A stretch of DNA of 64,000 nt, from contig QAML01000076.1 in the NCBI GenBank assembly GCA_003150315.1, positions 1 to 64,000 of the forward strand, written 5' to 3'. The stretch comes from Prevotellaceae bacterium (GTDB lineage: Bacteria > Bacteroidota > Bacteroidia > Bacteroidales > Bacteroidaceae). Shown here piece after piece: positions 1 through 9,039 of the stretch (its first letter is position 1; each line of letters starts with the position of its first letter). The notes under the pieces were generated by a model. The model was not told where the DNA came from, made no database searches, and worked only from the letters and a program-made list of their open reading frames with translations. The translations under genes and the position numbers were made by a program.

Positions 1-100
1 ACAAGGCACTTATTTTAAAATAAGTGCCTTGTATTTTAAAATATATGGCTTGTATTTTTGCCCTTTTCAAATGGGTTGTTTCTCAAACACTTACAAAGGA
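1..100 (-). repeat. Modular palindromic intergenic repeat, copy 1 (cut by window edge)
   Basis: Bases 1-32 are a perfect 16+16 inverted repeat of the half-site ACAAGGCACTTATTTT. It is followed by a second half-site type (AAAATATATGGCTTGT) and a T-run. The right flank, with words such as acttacaaag, recurs beside other copies. The left part lies outside the window. The rest of the stretch up to the gene at 283 shows no convincing gene. Confidence 0.85.
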
Positions 101-282
101 CGAAAAACTGGCGTTTTCAGCTTCGTAAAAAACGCTCTCCGGAAGACCGAAAACCGGCATGCGGCATGGCGAAATGCACTGCGCGGAAACGAACAGAAAC
201 TCCGCATTTGTCAAAATTAACTTGCCTGCAACGCGAATAACCGCCAAAAATAGTTATATTCGCAGACAGAAAAAATTATCGG

Positions 283-1833
283 ATGCAAAACGGAAAACTT
301 CTGTGGGTTGATGATGAGATAGACCTTCTGCGCGCCCATATAATCTTTCTCGAAAACAAGGGATACGATGTTGACACGGCAACTAACGGCGTTGACGCGT
401 TGGAAATGTGCGAAAACGGCGGGTATGACCTTATAATGCTCGACGAAAACATGCCCGGACTTAGCGGTCTTGAAGTGCTTACGCGCATCAAGGAGGCTTT
501 TCCTGCCACGCCGGTTGTTATGGTTACGAAAAGCGAGGAGGAAAACATCATGGACCAGGCGGTGGGGCAGAAAATAGCGGATTATCTCATAAAACCGGTT
601 AATCCGAATCAGATTCTCCTTGCGTTGAAAAAAAACATCCACAAACGTGAGATTGTTGACGAGGTAACGCTCACCGGATACCGTCAGGAATTTGGCAAAA
701 TCAGTGCACAGATAAACGATTCCATGTCTCCCGACGAATGGATGGAAGTGTATCGCAAACTTGTGTATTGGGAACTTGAACTTCAAGACACCGGCGGAGC
801 CATGGATGAGGTGCTGAAAATGCAGAAAGAGGAAGCCGATGTGGCTTTTGCCAAGTTTGTGAGAAAAAACTATATGTCGTGGATGGGAAACCCCGACAGA
901 CGACCAATGATGAGCAACGACCTGTTTCGCAAAAGGGTCTTTCCGCTTTTGGACAAGGGTGAAAAGGTGTTCATGATAGTTTTCGACAATCTGCGATACG
1001 ACCAGTGGAGAATGCTTTACCGCGAAATAGCGGGGATATTCTCTTCGGACGAGGAACTTTACTTTAGCATTCTTCCCACAGCCACCCAATATGCGCGAAA
1101 CGCTATTTTTGCAGGGCTTATGCCGCTGCAGATTGAAGAAATTTTCCCGGGACTTTGGGTTGACGAGAGTGAAAATGAGGGAAAGAACCTGAAAGAAAAC
1201 GAACTTATTGCCACGCAACTTGCGAGATTCCGTCGCAAAAACAGTTTCTCGTATAGCAAAGTCAACGATTCGCAGGCTGCCGACCGTTTGCTCGCGCAAT
1301 TTTCGCAACTCGAAAGGAACGATTTGAACGTTTTGGTGGTAAACTTCATAGACATCCTGTCGCACGCGCGCACCGAACAGAAAACAGTGAGAGAACTTGC
1401 GGCAGACGAAGCGGCGTATCGCAGTATAACTCTCTCGTGGTTCAGGCACAGCGCAATGAAAGAGCTTTTCAAAAAACTTGCCGACAAAGGTTTCACCGTT
1501 GTAGTTACCACCGATCACGGAAGTATTCGCGTGGGACAGCCGCTAAAGGTTATTGGCGACAGAGAAGTGAACACCAATCTGCGTTACAAACTCGGAAAGA
1601 ATCTGAAATACAATGCCAAGGAGGTTTTCGACATACGCCGTCCCGCAGATGCAGGACTCCCGTCGCCCAATCTCTCTACTTCTTACATTTTTGCCACGGG
1701 TAATAAGTTTTTTGCCTATCCCAACGACTTCAATCACTACGCAAGATATTACAGCAACACATTTCAACACGGCGGAATTTCAATGGAAGAAATGATAGTG
1801 CCTTTCGTAACACTTCGTTCAAAGCGTCGCTGA
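283..1833 (+). CDS. porX: PorX-type response regulator with PglZ effector domain
   Basis: Two-domain protein of 516 aa. Residues 1-120 form a CheY-like receiver with the acidic pair D10/D11, phospho-acceptor D54 (in MLDENMPG), and the conserved Thr (VMVTKS) and Lys (YLIKP). The rest is a PglZ/alkaline-phosphatase-superfamily domain, with metal-site-like segments FDNLRYDQWR and TTDHGSIRV. In Porphyromonas gingivalis and flavobacteria, PorX pairs with the sensor PorY and controls type IX secretion. That role here is inference, supported by sprA in the same window. The downstream neighbour is tsaE, a common Bacteroidales arrangement. The ATG at 283 starts directly at the receiver beta-1 strand, so the start is secure. 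No porY is visible nearby. Confidence 0.93.
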   Translation: MQNGKLLWVDDEIDLLRAHIIFLENKGYDVDTATNGVDALEMCENGGYDLIMLDENMPGLSGLEVLTRIKEAFPATPVVMVTKSEEENIMDQAVGQKIADYLIKPVNPNQILLALKKNIHKREIVDEVTLTGYRQEFGKISAQINDSMSPDEWMEVYRKLVYWELELQDTGGAMDEVLKMQKEEADVAFAKFVRKNYMSWMGNPDRRPMMSNDLFRKRVFPLLDKGEKVFMIVFDNLRYDQWRMLYREIAGIFSSDEELYFSILPTATQYARNAIFAGLMPLQIEEIFPGLWVDESENEGKNLKENELIATQLARFRRKNSFSYSKVNDSQAADRLLAQFSQLERNDLNVLVVNFIDILSHARTEQKTVRELAADEAAYRSITLSWFRHSAMKELFKKLADKGFTVVVTTDHGSIRVGQPLKVIGDREVNTNLRYKLGKNLKYNAKEVFDIRRPADAGLPSPNLSTSYIFATGNKFFAYPNDFNHYARYYSNTFQHGGISMEEMIVPFVTLRSKRR

Positions 1834-1868
1834 AACTGTTGCCATACAATATATAAAAGGAAAACGAA

Positions 1869-2288
1869 ATGGAAATTAGAATACCAGATTTGAACAGCAT
1901 TGACACGGCTGCTGAACAATTTGTGAACAACATGGGAAACCGGCGCATCTTTGCTTTTTACGGCAAAATGGGAGCCGGAAAAACTACATTCATACGTGCC
2001 GTGTGTCATAAGCTCGGAGTGGAAGAAGAAGTTACTTCGCCCTCGTTTGCCATAGTAAACGAATACAGAAGTGACACTCTCGGGGAAAGTATATTCCATT
2101 TCGATTTCTATCGCATAAAGAAAATAGAAGAAGTTTACGACCTTGGCTACGAAGATTACTTTTACGGCGGCGGATTGAACTTTATAGAGTGGCCCGAACT
2201 CATAGAACCGCTGCTTCCCGAGGACACTGTAAAAGTGGAAATAGCAGAAAATTCCGATGGCGGCAGAGTTGTGAAGGTTGATGACTGA
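1869..2288 (+). CDS. tsaE: tRNA threonylcarbamoyladenosine biosynthesis ATPase TsaE
   Basis: 139 aa, the usual family length. The Walker A motif GKMGAGKTTFI lies near residue 37, followed by the family segments EVTSPSFAIVNEY and HFDFYRIK, and IEWPE near the end. TsaE is the ATPase partner of TsaB/TsaD in making t6A on ANN-decoding tRNAs in the cytoplasm. It follows porX after 35 nt and probably shares its transcript. Its stop overlaps a possible 35-codon ORF. Confidence 0.95.
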   Translation: MEIRIPDLNSIDTAAEQFVNNMGNRRIFAFYGKMGAGKTTFIRAVCHKLGVEEEVTSPSFAIVNEYRSDTLGESIFHFDFYRIKKIEEVYDLGYEDYFYGGGLNFIEWPELIEPLLPEDTVKVEIAENSDGGRVVKVDD

Positions 2289-2388
2289 TTACGCACCGCA
2301 CATATGGGATAATGCCCGCAAAAAGGGACTAAACCGGGAATATTCGCGCATAATTGAAAAACTTTCCGTAAGTTTGCAAATAAGTTAA
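2281..2388 (+). CDS. Possible small ORF overlapping the tsaE stop, unknown function
   Basis: An ATG at 2281 overlaps the tsaE stop by 8 nt, in the style of translational coupling. It opens a 35-codon frame starting MTDYAPHIWDNARKKG and ending LSVSLQIS before frr. The product is basic and could be helical, with no signal peptide or known domain. The only support is the coupled start and the absence of another explanation for the 119-nt tsaE-frr gap. A TAAGTTTG promoter-like box for frr lies inside it at 2369-2376. Confidence 0.3.
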   Translation: MTDYAPHIWDNARKKGLNREYSRIIEKLSVSLQIS

Positions 2389-2407
2389 ATAGAAAAATCC
2401 TACAACA

Positions 2408-2968
2408 ATGTTTGATGTGAAGCAATGTCTCAACGACAGCGAGAAAAAAATGTCCCAGGCTGTAAAGCATCTTGAGGAAACTTTGGCGCGAATACGCGCC
2501 GGAAAGGCAAATGTGGAAATCCTTGACGAGGTAAGAGTGGAAAGCTACGGCACCATGATGCCTCTAAATCAGGTTTCGGCAATTACCACGCCCGATGCAC
2601 GCACCATTGCCATAAAACCGTGGGACAAAAGCATGATGCGTCCCATTGAAAAAGCCATTATAGACTCTAACGTGGGAATCATGCCCGATAATAACGGCGA
2701 AATAATCCGACTTACCATTCCGCCTCTCACGGAAGAACGCCGCAAAGAGCTTGCAAAGCAGTGCAACAAGGAAGGAGAAACTGCCAAAGTAAGCATTCGC
2801 AATGTGCGCCGTGAGACTATTGACAAACTTAAAAAGTCAATAAAGGACGGAGTAAGCGAAGATAACGAAAAAGATGCCGAGCAAACTTTGCAGAAACTGC
2901 ACGACAAATTCATAAAACAGGTTGACGAACTTCTTGCAATCAAGAACAAGGAAATAATGACCGTCTGA
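2408..2968 (+). CDS. frr: Ribosome recycling factor
   Basis: 186 aa, full family length. It has the typical three-helix-bundle sequence with LARIRAGKANVEIL near the N-terminus, a central segment LTIPPLTEERRKEL, and a Lys-rich C-terminal helix. With EF-G it splits post-termination ribosomes. rsgA starts 3 nt after its stop, so the two are very likely co-transcribed, pairing two ribosome-related functions. Confidence 0.97.
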   Translation: MFDVKQCLNDSEKKMSQAVKHLEETLARIRAGKANVEILDEVRVESYGTMMPLNQVSAITTPDARTIAIKPWDKSMMRPIEKAIIDSNVGIMPDNNGEIIRLTIPPLTEERRKELAKQCNKEGETAKVSIRNVRRETIDKLKKSIKDGVSEDNEKDAEQTLQKLHDKFIKQVDELLAIKNKEIMTV

Positions 2969-2971
2969 TTT

Positions 2972-3901
2972 ATGCAGGGAACGGTTATCCGTACTGCAGG
3001 AAGCTCCTGTCTTGTCCGCACAACCGATGGGGGAGATGTGGAATGCACCGTGCGCGGAAACTTCCGCCTCAAGGGCATACGCACAACAAACCCCGTGGCT
3101 GTGGGAGACAATGTGGAAATTACGGTGTCGCCCGAAGGCGGAGGAATGATTGTTGCGCTCGGCGACAGAAAGAACTATATAATAAGGAAAGCCACCAATC
3201 TTTCAAAGCAGAGCCAGATTCTCGCGGCGAACATTGACATGGTTTTGCTTTTTGTTACTGTTGCGCGTCCCGAAACGCTCACCACTTTCATTGACCGCTT
3301 TATTGCTTCTGCCGAAGCCTATGGTGTGGAAGTGGTTGTGGCTTTCAGCAAAACCGACATATACACCCCGGCGGAAACGGAACGGATGAATGAGCTTGCG
3401 GATTTGTATGAAAACGTAGGATACCGCAATGTGAAATTCTCCGCTCTCACCGGCGCGCCCGCCAATGTGCTCGAAATACTTAAGAATAAGGTTACGCTCA
3501 TTGCGGGAAACTCAGGAACGGGAAAATCAACGCTTGTAAATGCTCTTATTCCCGGTGCGGGCGCACGCACATCGGAGATTTCCGAAAGCCATCTCACGGG
3601 AATGCACACCACAACCGACAGCAGAATGTATTTCCTGCAACAGGGCGGTGCGGTGATAGATGTGCCGGGAATCAAAGGCTTTGGCACATTCAACATGCGC
3701 CGTGAAGAAGTGAGCCATTACTTTCGCGAACTGTTCCTGATAGGACGTGATTGCCGCTTTGGCAATTGCACGCATACCGGCGAGCCGGGCTGTGCGGTTA
3801 AGAAGGCTTTGGAAGAGGGGCGCATTGCTCCTTCGCGCTATGCTTCCTATCTTAATATGCTTGAAGACGGGGACGAATCGAAATACCGCGAGGCATATTA
3901 A
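2972..3901 (+). CDS. rsgA: Ribosome small-subunit-dependent GTPase RsgA
   Basis: 309 aa. An N-terminal OB fold (about 1-70) is followed by a circularly permuted GTPase. The sequence shows the G4-like FSKTDIY, the G1 loop GNSGTGKSTLVN, the switch segment HTTTDSRMY and G3 DVPGIKGFG, in the permuted G4-G1-G3 order. A C-terminal zinc-binding module has CRFGNCTHTGEPGC. The family helps late 30S maturation. It sits 3 nt after frr; a repeat-free gap of about 40 nt then leads to the glycosidase gene. Confidence 0.97.
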   Translation: MQGTVIRTAGSSCLVRTTDGGDVECTVRGNFRLKGIRTTNPVAVGDNVEITVSPEGGGMIVALGDRKNYIIRKATNLSKQSQILAANIDMVLLFVTVARPETLTTFIDRFIASAEAYGVEVVVAFSKTDIYTPAETERMNELADLYENVGYRNVKFSALTGAPANVLEILKNKVTLIAGNSGTGKSTLVNALIPGAGARTSEISESHLTGMHTTTDSRMYFLQQGGAVIDVPGIKGFGTFNMRREEVSHYFRELFLIGRDCRFGNCTHTGEPGCAVKKALEEGRIAPSRYASYLNMLEDGDESKYREAY

Positions 3902-3940
3902 ATTTATTTCGCATTAACAAACAAAACATATTACCGAGAA

Positions 3941-5791
3941 ATGAAAACAAAACTGATTTTGGCGGCTGCCTTTGCGTTTGCCGTTGGAGCCGGTGCCCGT
4001 GCGGCATCTCCGAAAACGCCCGTTGTCAAAAACATTAAGATTACGGGACATCCCGGAATGATTATCGACAAGGTTATTTCCCAAAGAATCATGACAGAGG
4101 ACGTTGAAACTCTTGTCAATGTCTTTGCCACGAAAAAGGAAACTCATGCCTGGCAGTCGGAATTCTGGGGAAAATGGACCATAGGAGCTTGTGGACTGTA
4201 CGAATACACTCATGACGAGAATTTGTATCAACGCATCAAGAAATCGGCGGAAGATATAATGAAACTTCAGGAGAAAAGCGGATACATAGGCAATTATGCT
4301 CCTGACAGTCAGCTTAAAGAGTGGGACATCTGGGGACGTAAGTACGTTATCCTCGGACTTCTTTCGTGGTATGACATATCCAAGGACAAAAAAGCGGTAA
4401 CGGCGGCGTGCCGACAACTGGATTTCCTCACCGCGCAACTGAAAGAAAAAAATCTCCTGCTTGTTGAAACGGGTAACTATCGCGGCATGCCGAGCGCATC
4501 GATACTTAACGCCGTGGTTAAGTTGTACAACATCACCGGCAACAAGAAATATCTGAAATTGTCTGAGGATATTGCTGCCGAAATAGAGTCTTCAAAAGGT
4601 CCGCAAATCCTTGCAAAGACTTTGCAGAACATACCGTTGGCTAACCGTTTCCCTCACGAGGGTTCGTGGTATAACTATTCCAACGGACAAAAAGCCTATG
4701 AAATGATGTCGTGTCTTCAAGGCATGCTCGATTTGTATCGTGTGAACAACGACAAAAAGCTTCTCGACGGAGTTACAAAGGTTGTAGACATGATTGTGGC
4801 GCAGGAAATCAATATCACCGGCTCCGGAAGTGCCAGGGAGTGCTGGTATGGCGGCAGGAAGGTGCAAACCCGCCCCGCGATATACGAGAACGAAACCTGT
4901 GTAACGGTTACGTGGATAAACCTCTTGCGCAGAATGTTGCAGATAAGCGGCGACGCACGTTATGCCGACCTTATGGAGCAGTGCATATACAATGCTCTTT
5001 TCGCATCGCTCAAAGTTGATGCTTCGCAGATAGACAAATATACTCCGCTTGAGGGAGAACGTACGATTGGTGAGGAACAGTGCGGTTTGCACATCAACTG
5101 CTGCAACGCCAACGGACCTCGCGGCTTTGCCGCAATACCGCAGACTATATATAATGTAGGCAGCGGAGTGCTGGATGTCAATTTCTATATGCCGTCGCAG
5201 GCTACTGTTTCGCTCGGCGGCAAAGTTGGCGATGTGGGCATTGCCCAAAGCGGCGATTATCCCCGTACTGACGAAATGGAAATCAAAATAAGCCTCAAAA
5301 CTTCTTCTGATTTCACCGTGCGTCTGCGTATTCCCGAGTGGGGCAAGGCAACTGCTGTGAGCGTTAACGGAGAAAAGGTGGCGGGAACTGCCGAAAAGGG
5401 ATACCTGAGCCTTAATCGCAAATGGAATAACGGCGATGTTGTGAAAATCAAGTTTGACATGCCTGCGCGCCTGGTCAAACAAAACGATTGCGATGCCGTT
5501 GTGCGCGGTCCCATTGTGCTTGCACGCGACAGCAGGTTCAAGAGTGGCGATGTGGATGAGGTTGTAAACATTCCCAACAAGAACGGCATTGTAGACGTAA
5601 AGCCTTCCACGGCTCCCGGATGGGCGTGGATGAGTTTCAAGGTGCCTGTCATTCTCGGTGTTGACTATATTGATTACGGCAAACCCGTGGAAGTTGATTT
5701 TTGCGACTTCGCTTCGGTGGGCAATTCATGGACACACGGAGAAAGATACCGTGTGTGGTTGCCCGAAGCCTATGACAACGAAACAAAGTAA
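3941..5791 (+). CDS. Secreted GH127 (DUF1680) beta-L-arabinofuranosidase-like glycosidase
   Basis: 616 aa with a signal peptide of about 21 residues (MKTKLILAAAFAFAVGAGARA). An (alpha/alpha)6 catalytic region is followed by beta-rich C-terminal domains. The GH127 signature is visible: a Glu in the ENETC segment and the Cys pair of HINCCNANG. In characterised members (Bifidobacterium HypBA1) these residues hold zinc and provide a Cys nucleophile. The family removes L-arabinofuranose from plant glycans, but DUF1680 members vary in specificity, so the substrate is uncertain. There are no SusC/SusD genes nearby, so it is not part of a visible utilisation locus. A terminator follows at 5834. Confidence 0.88.
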   Translation: MKTKLILAAAFAFAVGAGARAASPKTPVVKNIKITGHPGMIIDKVISQRIMTEDVETLVNVFATKKETHAWQSEFWGKWTIGACGLYEYTHDENLYQRIKKSAEDIMKLQEKSGYIGNYAPDSQLKEWDIWGRKYVILGLLSWYDISKDKKAVTAACRQLDFLTAQLKEKNLLLVETGNYRGMPSASILNAVVKLYNITGNKKYLKLSEDIAAEIESSKGPQILAKTLQNIPLANRFPHEGSWYNYSNGQKAYEMMSCLQGMLDLYRVNNDKKLLDGVTKVVDMIVAQEINITGSGSARECWYGGRKVQTRPAIYENETCVTVTWINLLRRMLQISGDARYADLMEQCIYNALFASLKVDASQIDKYTPLEGERTIGEEQCGLHINCCNANGPRGFAAIPQTIYNVGSGVLDVNFYMPSQATVSLGGKVGDVGIAQSGDYPRTDEMEIKISLKTSSDFTVRLRIPEWGKATAVSVNGEKVAGTAEKGYLSLNRKWNNGDVVKIKFDMPARLVKQNDCDAVVRGPIVLARDSRFKSGDVDEVVNIPNKNGIVDVKPSTAPGWAWMSFKVPVILGVDYIDYGKPVEVDFCDFASVGNSWTHGERYRVWLPEAYDNETK

Positions 5792-5833
5792 GACATTGCC
5801 CCGAACAGAGGGCTGCGAATTTTGAAAAAAAGA

Positions 5834-5874
5834 AGGCTCGGCGTGCGGATTTTACCCCATTCCGAGCCTCTTTT
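5834..5874 (+). terminator. Intrinsic terminator after the GH127 gene
   Basis: An 8-bp stem AGGCTCGG/CCGAGCCT is followed by cttttatt. It lies 43 nt past the stop of the glycosidase gene, just before repeat copy 2. Confidence 0.7.
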
Positions 5875-5887
5875 ATTCGTCGCTGGT

Positions 5888-5998
5888 TTTCAGTGATTTG
5901 GAAAGGCGAAAAATACAAGCCATATATTTTAAAATACAAGGCACTTATTTTAAAACAAGTGCCTTGTATTTTTTGTTATAAGGCATATGTTTTTTTAC
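5888..5998 (+). repeat. Modular palindromic intergenic repeat, copy 2
   Basis: The core holds half-sites in the order ACAAGCCATATATTTT, ACAAGGCACTTATTTT, then AAAACAAGTGCCTTGT, flanked by A- and T-runs. The left flank ends in ggaaaggc and the right flank has ataaggcatatgtttttt. It sits between the 3' ends of two convergent genes. Confidence 0.85.
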
Positions 5999-6037
5999 GG
6001 GTCAAAAACCGGGCTGTTTTATTGGCATGTGATGCGC

Positions 6038-7045
6038 TTAAGATTGCGTTTGTTTGCAATGTGATTCCACTGCTCGTTTCAGGGATTCGTATAGGTTTTC
6101 TTCTGGTTTGAGCATTAGTTTTTTGCGTATGTTCACGCGCTGCGTGTTTATGTTGCTCTTGCTTTTGTTGAGCAGCCTGCATATTTCGCCCTGCTTTTTG
6201 CCCTGAATAATAAGGAGGCAAATGTCGCGCTCCGAGAGCGTGAGTTCCGGCAGATTCTTTCTCAGTCTTCGTAGAACTGATTTGGCTTCGGTGGTATAGG
6301 CGTGCATGTTTATAATGAGGTTTCTCGCCGTCTCAGGATCCAAATCGTTCACCAGCTTTTCCACAATCGATGACGGATATGTCTTTCTTCCGAGAAAAAT
6401 GTACGAACGCATTTGTTCGCGTTTCATTCTGAACAAGAAATGAAGTTCTTGCTCTTCGCGTTTGAACTTGACGTTTTCGCTGTTCAAGAGAGTGGTGTTT
6501 GCAACAAGCCTTTCGCTGCAAAAGAACGACATGACAAAAGTAATGATAATCAGCAGCAGATATTCGCGCAGTGAGGAACTGTGAATCTGATACATGGAAA
6601 TGGCGCATGTGGCAACGGTAAGGAATCCCAATAGGTAGGAATTCCATTTCAGATATGCCATTGTGGAGTAGAGACTGTTGAACGAAAGCAAAACTATGTT
6701 GGCAAGCGCAAGATGGTCTGTGGCATCCGAGCCGTCGCTTATGAAGATGATTGTTTCCAACGACAGGAATGCGTGCGAAACAATGGTGGTGGCATATAAA
6801 CATGCCTTGAGCGGTATGGCACGCAATATATATAATAGGAACAATATCAAAACCACTCCGAGGAATAGCGCATTTATGGTGAAAAACCACGGTTTCGTTA
6901 TTCCGGTAAGCCCGAAAAGTTTGAAACTTAACCCTACTGTCAGCACCGCTTCGTAGAAAAGCAACGTCATGAAACGTTGTCTTCCCAAGAATGATATTTC
7001 GCGCAAAAAAAAGTTTCGGATCGAGAAACGCAAGCTATATTTCAT
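6038..7045 (-). CDS. Membrane-tethered LuxR-type HTH transcriptional regulator (paralogue A)
   Basis: 335 aa. The N-terminal half has about five or six hydrophobic segments between residues 20 and 180 (for example NALFLGVVLILFLLYIL). A charged helical linker follows, then a C-terminal LuxR/GerE-like helix-turn-helix at about 265-325 (LTLSERDICLLIIQGKKQGE, then SKSNINTQRVNIRKKL). There is no receiver or kinase domain. The layout suggests a one-component membrane sensor that contacts DNA from the membrane. It is clearly related to the protein at 9649-10713: the same FLGRQ motif near the N-terminus, the same linker and the same HTH. It is transcribed away from the small peptide gene at 7474. The ligand is unknown. 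Confidence 0.75.
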   Translation of the reverse strand: MKYSLRFSIRNFFLREISFLGRQRFMTLLFYEAVLTVGLSFKLFGLTGITKPWFFTINALFLGVVLILFLLYILRAIPLKACLYATTIVSHAFLSLETIIFISDGSDATDHLALANIVLLSFNSLYSTMAYLKWNSYLLGFLTVATCAISMYQIHSSSLREYLLLIIITFVMSFFCSERLVANTTLLNSENVKFKREEQELHFLFRMKREQMRSYIFLGRKTYPSSIVEKLVNDLDPETARNLIINMHAYTTEAKSVLRRLRKNLPELTLSERDICLLIIQGKKQGEICRLLNKSKSNINTQRVNIRKKLMLKPEENLYESLKRAVESHCKQTQS

Positions 7046-7473
7046 TTATTTCTTTTGTTTGTTATGCGGGCAATTATAAGCGCATATAAGTTTGTATCAG
7101 TGTGTACAAAAATAGTAAAACAATTTGATTTATAGTGTAGTTGCCAAGTCTTTTTGCTCAAATGACAATGTGGAAAATTGTTGCTTGAGACATTAGGGGC
7201 AAAAAAGCGCAATAAAATTTTTTCGGAATATGACAACAACAAATCCACATTTAACAAGCATAACAAGTTTTGAAATCTTCAATTTTGCAACCGTGTTCGG
7301 AGGAACACAGGCTGAATGAAACAAAAAACAAAGTGCAGATGCATTCTGCGCCGGTCCACAAGTCAAATATGATTAGTCCACAAGTGCAAAATAAACAAAC
7401 TACAGGTATAAAACAATAAACATGAAATACAAAAACAAATTATTTAGGAAAGGGAGGTTGATGCTTGCAGCTA
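7046..7473. promoter_or_regulatory. Divergent regulatory region with two direct GTCCACAAGT repeats
   Basis: AT-rich 428-nt gap between the divergent LuxR-type gene and the peptide gene. The 10-mer GTCCACAAGT occurs at 7354-7363 and again at 7376-7385, exactly 22 bp apart, so both face the same side of the helix. They lie about 90-120 nt before the peptide start. This looks like an operator for a dimeric regulator, possibly a neighbouring LuxR- or AraC-type protein (inference). No convincing gene is seen in the gap. Confidence 0.4.
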
Positions 7474-7692
7474 ATGAAAAAGGTATATATAAAACCGCAA
7501 ATAGAAGTAATCAAGATAGAAAACGCGCATGCTTTTTCGGCAAGCCCGATATCCGGGCAACCTGACCATGCCGATTCACGCCGTTTCGATATAATGGTAC
7601 GTGTGAGTCGGTGGAGTGGAGAAACGATGTCGGCTTTCAGAACAAAGGAAACTTTGGGGATTGATCTTATCTCTTACTTGAAATCACATTGA
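7474..7692 (+). CDS. Small peptide of the MKKxYxxPxxEV type, possible secreted or signal peptide precursor
   Basis: 72 aa from the ATG at 7474; a TTG at 7465 is an alternative start. The N-terminus MKKVYIKPQIEVIKIE, followed by a small-residue stretch (FSASPISG) and ADSRRFD, resembles a class of short Bacteroidales ORFs that begin MKK-Y-P-EV and end in acidic or aromatic tails. Their function is not established. There is no classical hydrophobic signal peptide. The purine-rich stretch aaagggaggttg lies 14 nt upstream. A strong terminator follows 6 nt after the stop, which supports a short separate transcript. Its place among three membrane-tethered regulators suggests a regulated or sensed peptide, but this is inference. 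An overlapping 47-codon frame starting at 7422 is an alternative reading. Confidence 0.55.
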   Translation: MKKVYIKPQIEVIKIENAHAFSASPISGQPDHADSRRFDIMVRVSRWSGETMSAFRTKETLGIDLISYLKSH

Positions 7693-7698
7693 TGGAGG

Positions 7699-7743
7699 AC
7701 GTGTCCGGGGAAACGAAACAAAGTTCCCCGGACACGTTTTTTT
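7699..7743 (+). terminator. Strong intrinsic terminator after the small peptide gene
   Basis: A 14-bp GC-rich stem ACGTGTCCGGGGAA with its complement closes an 11-nt loop and is followed by a run of seven T. It lies 6 nt after the peptide stop. Confidence 0.92.
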
Positions 7744-7947
7744 GTACGTTCTGTATGTGTATATTTATGCGTCTTGCGGTTTTCCGAGGTAGAATGTTCC
7801 CGATTTGTCTGTATTGTTTGACGTTTTTTAACACCCGTACGAGTTCTTGTTTTACAGGTGTTTGGAATGCCGAAGCTTTTTGTCGAGTTACGGATTTGCT
7901 TGTTTTGATAAATTTTATTATATTCGCAAAGCGATAAAAAGAGAATA

Positions 7948-9039
7948 ATGACAACGCTTTTCTACGTAACTGACATACTGCTCGTGATACTTCTTACGGC
8001 TGTAACCGTAAAGTTCATCAGGCTGGGAAATGGTTTGGAGGATGGTCCGTTTCAGGTGCGCCGCAAACTGTTTATATGTTTCTATATTCTCCTCATCGTT
8101 AACGTATTGCTCTCTGCCACCATAGTGCATCCGCAGGGTGTGGAGGTATATAGCTCTTTGCCGGTGTGCACCTTGTATTTCGTGTTTTCCGTGTTCATGA
8201 TGATGGCGACGGCTCATTTCGGCAAGGATTACTATCGCAACGTGTTTATATGGTTCTTAATCATACAATATGGGTTCATGTTCCTGGTATTGAACCTTCT
8301 GTGCCGTATTCTCGGGCTTTACGAACCCATTTTCTCACTCGAAGGACTTTTTGATGCCGACAATCATTTCATTGTTTATGGCAGAATTTATTTCCTGACC
8401 ATAATGCTGGTGGTCTATCTGCTAATGCCCGCAGTCTTGGTGGAGTCGTTCGTGAGCAACCTGCGACACAGAAAATTCGAATCGAGTGAATATAAGTCGC
8501 GTCCCGAGAACGATGCGGAAACAATAAATATTCTGTTGTATGTTGTGGTGTTTTCTGCCTCTTTGACCACTTACTTTTACACGTACATCCTTCCGCATAT
8601 TATATGTAATGTATTGCTCGGCGCAATGGTGCTGCGTTCCAACCACACTTACGGACGCTATCTCAAGGCAATGCGTGATGAAGTGGGGAACCGTGCTGTT
8701 TACAGGGAAATAAGCGAGAAGATAAACCAACTGTTGGAGCAGGAAAACGATAATCCCATATACAAGAGCAACACGAATATTGACGAAATTGCCGATGCTA
8801 TAAATGTTGGGCGCGATGACATGAGCTCCTATATTTACAGGGAGCTTGGTACGAGTTTCGCGTCTTGGGTATGTGAAAAGAAATTGCTTCGCTGTGCCGA
8901 TCAGATAGCCAATACTTCGCGGAAAATAAGCGAAATAGCCATAAATACGGGCTATATGGATTTGCCTGCCATGAGCAAAGCGTTCAAAAAGCGTTTCGGC
9001 GTTACGCCTTCGGAGTATCGCAAGAGCAATATGTCTTGA
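7948..9039 (+). CDS. Membrane-tethered AraC-type transcriptional regulator
   Basis: 363 aa. About six transmembrane segments lie between residues 5 and 225 (for example VTDILLVILLTAVTVKFI and FICFYILLIVNVLLSATIV). The C-terminal AraC DNA-binding domain spans about 255-360, with two HTH units; the second has the classic ISEIAINTGYMDLPAMSKAF and FKKRFGVTPSEYRK pattern. There is no periplasmic sensor or two-component domain. The layout matches membrane-anchored AraC proteins common in Bacteroidota. It lies between the peptide gene and the second LuxR-type gene. The target and ligand are not visible. Confidence 0.8.
   Translation: MTTLFYVTDILLVILLTAVTVKFIRLGNGLEDGPFQVRRKLFICFYILLIVNVLLSATIVHPQGVEVYSSLPVCTLYFVFSVFMMMATAHFGKDYYRNVFIWFLIIQYGFMFLVLNLLCRILGLYEPIFSLEGLFDADNHFIVYGRIYFLTIMLVVYLLMPAVLVESFVSNLRHRKFESSEYKSRPENDAETINILLYVVVFSASLTTYFYTYILPHIICNVLLGAMVLRSNHTYGRYLKAMRDEVGNRAVYREISEKINQLLEQENDNPIYKSNTNIDEIADAINVGRDDMSSYIYRELGTSFASWVCEKKLLRCADQIANTSRKISEIAINTGYMDLPAMSKAFKKRFGVTPSEYRKSNMS

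Noticed and set aside
217..1518. Long open frame of 433 codons on the minus strand
   Set aside because: It lies fully opposite porX, whose domains are certain, and it shows no family motif; it is a shadow of codon bias.
4592..5482. Open frame of 296 codons on the minus strand inside the GH127 gene
   Set aside because: Antisense shadow, rich in His and Arg, with no start signal or motif.
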